A DNA stretch of 64,000 bases. Origin: Lasioglossum baleicum. Taxonomy: Eukaryota; Arthropoda; Insecta; Hymenoptera; Halictidae. This document shows, in pieces, positions 60,476 to 64,000 of this stretch; positions within the stretch are counted from its first letter, which is position 1, and every line of letters begins with the position of its first letter. The translations under genes and the position numbers were made by a program. The stretch spans positions 13,343,712 through 13,407,711 of the forward strand of contig NC_134940.1 of the NCBI RefSeq assembly GCF_051020765.1, read 5' to 3'. The notes beneath the pieces are model-generated. The model did not search any database and had not been told where the DNA came from. It worked only from the letters and a program-made list of their open reading frames with translations.

Positions 60476-61052
60476 CATAGAGCGAAGATCGAGTGGAAAT
60501 GAGTGTCGAAAGATACCGGCGCGGACGATAAAGTGAAATAATAGTAAGGATATAATCGGTTTATCAGTGGCGCGGGTAGGTGACCCACATACGGCCGCGT
60601 ACGACCGCGTTTTCCCACGGGGGGCCATCGTCGCGACGCAACGGAGGAAATTCGTAGGATGGACACGGTGCCGCGTGCTCTCTCGCCGGGGACATTTTTG
60701 CCGAGAGTGAAAGTGGTGGGTTTCGACGGGGCAACGGGAACTTTTACGTTCCTCCGGCATGGAATGCGCGGCTCGATCGGAGTAGGGGACCAGCGTCACG
60801 CGTTTAGCCTTACGTAAATTCCTGGCCGCGTTTATCACCGGACCACGCCGATCTTTATGCCAGGCGAGAATTATGTTCGCATCGATCGCGAGGCAACCCA
60901 CGCTACACACGAATTTGTTTCGCTCCTTAACCGCGTTCAATACCAGATTTTATGAAATCCTACACGAAATCAATGAAGAAATTCATTAACCAAAAGTCAC
61001 ATTATTGGACTGCGGATCTTCCTGCAAAATAAGAAGTTTCGTCTTCCCCATA
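60476..61052. other. Unique CpG-rich DNA with a solo GACTGCGG end
   Basis: A 167-codon minus frame (60437-60940) starts in unique DNA, runs into the MITE and shows no domain. GGACTGCGGATCTTCCTGCA at about 61010-61029 is a solo GACTGC-family end. No gene is supported. Confidence 0.4.
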
Positions 61053-61325
61053 CACTACTGTACGAAAGAAAGGAGCACCCGGTATAATTACAAGATCTAA
61101 TGACAAACAATATCTTGACGTAGACATTGTATTGTACAATGATCCGCAATAACATATATATTCTCAGAATTATAATTCAATTAAACAGCGGAACAAAATC
61201 TTTTCTATATGTATATCTTATTAGACGATAAGATAAGATTGTCTTATAGAAGATATTTTCTATATCTTACATCTCTTCTTTTCTATTAAATATGGCCGTG
61301 TGTTTCTTTCTTTTGCACAGTAGTG
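61053..61325. mobile_element. Tc1-like MITE, CACTACTGTGC family, intact copy
   Basis: TA|CACTACTGTACGAAAGAAAG at the left and TTCTTTCTTTTGCACAGTAGTG at the right are inverted repeats about 25 bp long around 273 bp of AT-rich DNA. It is the uninterrupted reference for the composite at 59737-60473. No transposase is present. Confidence 0.75.
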
Positions 61326-61348
61326 AATGTCACCCTTATATCACCCTT

Positions 61349-61625
61349 ACAAGGGAAGGACCCCAAGTGTCCGACTTCGATTTTGATAATCTTTTGTGAG
61401 ACGATGGTATATGGATCCCTAATGATGTCTGCAAAATATTAGGTGTAGTTACTAAATAGTTTCAAAGATATAAACAATTGACCTTTCATAGCTTGTTCGA
61501 AGTTACATTAGCCGTGTAAGCAGGTTGCGTGAAAGTTCAATTGTTTATATCTTTAAAACTATTGAGCAGCTACACCTAATATTTTGCAGACATCATTAGG
61601 GATCCATATACCATCTTTCCCTTGT
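61349..61625. mobile_element. ACAAGGG palindromic MITE, copy 2
   Basis: Shares ACAAGGGAAGGACC, AAGTGTCCGACTTCGATTTT, GGTATATGGATCCCTAAT and TATTAGGTGTAGTTACT with the copy at 47864. The right arm jumps from ATCCATATACCATC directly to TTTCCCTTGT, so about 40 bp of that arm are deleted. The central spacer is different and longer. Confidence 0.75.
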
Positions 61626-62705
61626 TAGTAGATGAAGGTTTTCTAATACATTAAAAATGAACAAGTCTTGTAGAGTGATCTAGAGAGAGCCTGTGATATC
61701 TAAATAATTATATTGCTCGTCTGCAGCTTTAATGACCAGGCACACGAGGCTGACCTAATAATGAAGCTCGAAGATATTGTCCATACATTTCCCTTGGATA
61801 ACATTCCCTGCATAAGGGCTGAGAACGTTCGAGGCTGTTAATATCCCCGTCGAGGGGGTGAAAGCACCCCTCGAAGTTAGGGGACCGTCTGTTTCGAAGA
61901 CATGGCTGGAAACGGTAGAGTCGTGTGAATTTTGGGATTTCCAGCAACGAATTGAACCGTGGAAACTGCGGATCAGAAAAATCTTGTAGAATACTGAAGA
62001 GAAGATGATAGATTTTTGATTTTCTGCGGCGTCCCTTGAAATCAGGCCACGCGACGAATTAGACGACGCTGGTTAGGCTCGTTTCTCCGTTTTACCGTGC
62101 TCGTGGTCGTGGATGCGCTCGTTTCATCGTGTCCGTGCACGCGCGTGTCTCTCCCGGTCTCTCTTCCTCTCTCTTCGTCCCTCTCTCTCTTTCCCTCAAT
62201 GCCAGACCACGTCACAATTCATTTCCCAACCGGTGTGCTGCCCGACATTCTTATCCTACTAGTCTATCCCCGTTCGGAACGTTCGCGACCGGGTACAGTT
62301 AGATCTCGGCTCTACGCGCCGGTGTTCCGACTGCGTTCGTCGTCGATTTTTCTGCAACCGTGATAGAAAGTAGTCCTCTCGCGAGCGTATCTCGCGGCGA
62401 ACTCCCCTTTGTCGATCGTCGTTCGCATCCGAGGGGCGAGAACCACTACGAAAATTGCGTTTCCGGCGAAAACATGCCCCGAAAACTGAAAGAACTTTGT
62501 CGAATCGCCTGTGTTTTCCAACGCGCGATCCTCTTGTTTTATCGATACCGGTTCGAAAACCCTTTGTCGCTTGTTTCCCTGTATGAACCACATATCTCCT
62601 TGCTCGTAAAAACAAAATCAGTTTATCCGGGGTTTTTGATGAAGTTTGAGAAATGTTTTCAACGTCCCCATTAGCACCTTGACTGTAGTGTAGTCGGTGT
62701 TGGGC
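61626..62705. other. Unique DNA, no gene recognised
   Basis: A C/T-rich tract lies at 62145-62195. Opposed frames at 62259-62720 have no domain. No RNA gene is seen. Confidence 0.4.
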
Positions 62706-63200
62706 AATAAATAAAGTCATTTAAATAAATAATTATTTAAATAAAAATTTCAATAACAAGTTATTTGTTATTTGGATATTCAAATAAAAAGCAAAAACAA
62801 TTTATTTATTATTTGAGCAAGAGTCTAAATGAATTATTTGAAATAATAAAGTTAATTGTTATTTACAAATACAATTTCAAATTATTATTTGTATTGACAA
62901 ATACAAATCGGGCCGGACAGGCTCGACTACTGGCGATATACCTGAAAAAGTTGCTATAACAGACAAAAAACGCGCACGTGTTCATTGTATAAAAATAATG
63001 CACGGAATAAGAGTAGACCAAAAACTATAATATTTATTTGATTTCCACCTCAATGCAAATAATAAATAATCTTTTATTTGCAAATAAGAATGAATAAATA
63101 GATCACTTTTGAAATTATTTAAATTACTTTTATATAAATACAAAGTTTAGTTATTATTTGAAATTAAAATCACACGTGTATTTATTATTTAAAATAAAAA
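62706..63200. repeat. AT-rich TTATTTG/CAAATAA-rich stretch
   Basis: About 500 bp dominated by degenerate repetitions of TTATTTG, AAATAAT and their complements, interrupted at 62910-63050 by more ordinary sequence. Because both orientations are interleaved, the tract could fold on itself. No gene. Confidence 0.6.
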
Positions 63201-63214
63201 TTTGCCGAACACTG

Positions 63215-63425
63215 TGTAGTGATGTAGTAGTTGTAGTCTCGTACAGTGGTTGTATAGTCTCGCATAAGTAATACATAATAGCGTAGTAAGTGTATGGTGT
63301 AGCAGCAGTACAGTTTCGTATAGTTTTGTATAGTAGTTGTACAATTTCGTATAGTATAGTATTTGTCTAGTCTTGTATGTTTAGTATAGAGAGTATGGTA
63401 GTTGTACAGTCTCATATATGTAGTC
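63215..63425. repeat. Degenerate short tandem repeat (GTATAGT/TTGTACAGTCTCGTA)
   Basis: Loosely periodic variants of TAGTAGTTGTACAGTCTCGTATAGT run across 210 bp, producing the Tyr/Thr-rich minus frame at 63185-63427. It looks like an old minisatellite. Confidence 0.65.
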
Positions 63426-63874
63426 AAATATTTCCTAGACTCTTAGGATAGAAATAAATGCTCAAAGCTTTCAAGTATCGACGCCTGAGCCTCGTCCACG
63501 AGTTTCGGTTGCCCTCAGAAGGGTTAAGGGGTGCAGCAATTTTCTCGTTCGCTGCCAGCACGCTCGTGTAAAGGAATTGAAACGAGCCAGGGACGTCGAA
63601 ACAAGGGGCGACGAGGCTTCCCTGTTGGACGAAAATTTCCTACGCGTGATTTACGAGCCGGGCCAGGACTAGTTAACCGAGGGTAGAGTCTCAATGTCGC
63701 GTTTAATCGCGCCCCTCCGACGAAGAAGTCGAACGTGATTCCCAAGAGTACGAGACGCTTGTAAATCGCCCAGGTAGCCGGCAGGTAGTTTGTCAACTGC
63801 AGGATAATCCTGCGGTGACACTATTGTGATCCGCGATTACCGAGAACTTCTAGGTCACCGGGAGGCTCTCGTCG
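63426..63874. other. Unique non-coding DNA
   Basis: CpG-rich; a 90-codon minus frame (63524-63796) has no recognisable features. Confidence 0.4.
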
Positions 63875-63914
63875 CGGCGTCGGTGTTGGCGTCAGCGTCG
63901 GCGTCGGCGTCGGT
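63875..63914. repeat. GGCGTC minisatellite
   Basis: GGCGTCGGTGTT, GGCGTCAGCGTC, GGCGTCGGCGTC and GGTG follow each other as six-base steps over about 40 bp. The window ends 86 bases later in unique DNA. Confidence 0.7.
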
Positions 63915-64000
63915 GATAATCGTTTCTGTAGAAAACGAAGCCTTCCAGCGCGCTCGGACTTTCACATTCCCAGCATTTTCACGGAATGGCATTACTTCCT

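Noticed and set aside
60354..60536. 60-codon plus frame
   Set aside because: It crosses the junction of two nested MITEs and cannot be an ancestral gene.

Overview
The window looks like insect nuclear DNA, most probably from an aculeate hymenopteran (a bee is my best guess). That is an inference from three things: one compact, confidently recognised gene (mitochondrial monothiol glutaredoxin, Grx5) with very short introns and an insect-like protein sequence; CpG-rich unique DNA; and a load of small non-autonomous DNA transposons. There are no operons, CRISPR arrays, convincing tRNAs or bacterial or viral gene blocks. Most of the 64 kb is non-coding, either intergenic or a large intron.

Genes. 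Grx5 (28594-29242, minus strand) is complete: three exons joined by canonical GT/AG introns into a 134-residue protein with an intact CGFS active site. A second candidate is a first coding exon on the plus strand at 36759-36834. It sits in a good initiation context, ends at a GTGAGC donor, and lies downstream of about 1 kb of GA-rich, CpG-rich, promoter-like DNA. I could not identify its protein or find a convincing next exon. Long open frames elsewhere (17.2-18 kb, 49.4-50 kb, 1.6-2 kb, 54.6-55.1 kb) are CpG-rich or repetitive and look fortuitous.

Layout. 0-17 kb: unique DNA with a TTAA-flanked MITE, a GACTGCGG-family MITE, copies of a repeat with a fixed 3' end, a Tc1-type fold-back carrying a nested hAT MITE, a pre-miRNA-like hairpin, further fold-backs and a deleted mariner. 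17-19.5 kb: CpG-rich DNA with CT/GA/GT microsatellites. 19.5-28 kb: small repeats, a 186-bp tandem array, a 5S rRNA-derived SINE-like element and a hairpin-unit minisatellite just downstream of Grx5. 28.6-29.3 kb: Grx5, with a short inverted repeat on either side. 29.5-47 kb: unique DNA with a CRE-like cluster, the promoter-like block and orphan exon, scattered MITEs and a 150/180-bp tandem duplication. 47-64 kb: the densest transposon area, including a 552-bp near-perfect palindrome, a 680-bp hAT derivative with an exact 8-bp target duplication, and a Tc1-like MITE containing two other elements. It ends in AT-rich and degenerate satellite DNA.

The strongest observations are structural. Several repeat families have ends fixed by target-site duplications, in places nested so that their order of arrival can be read. 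One family (ends GACTGCGGAT) occurs more than a dozen times. No novel protein-coding system is visible.
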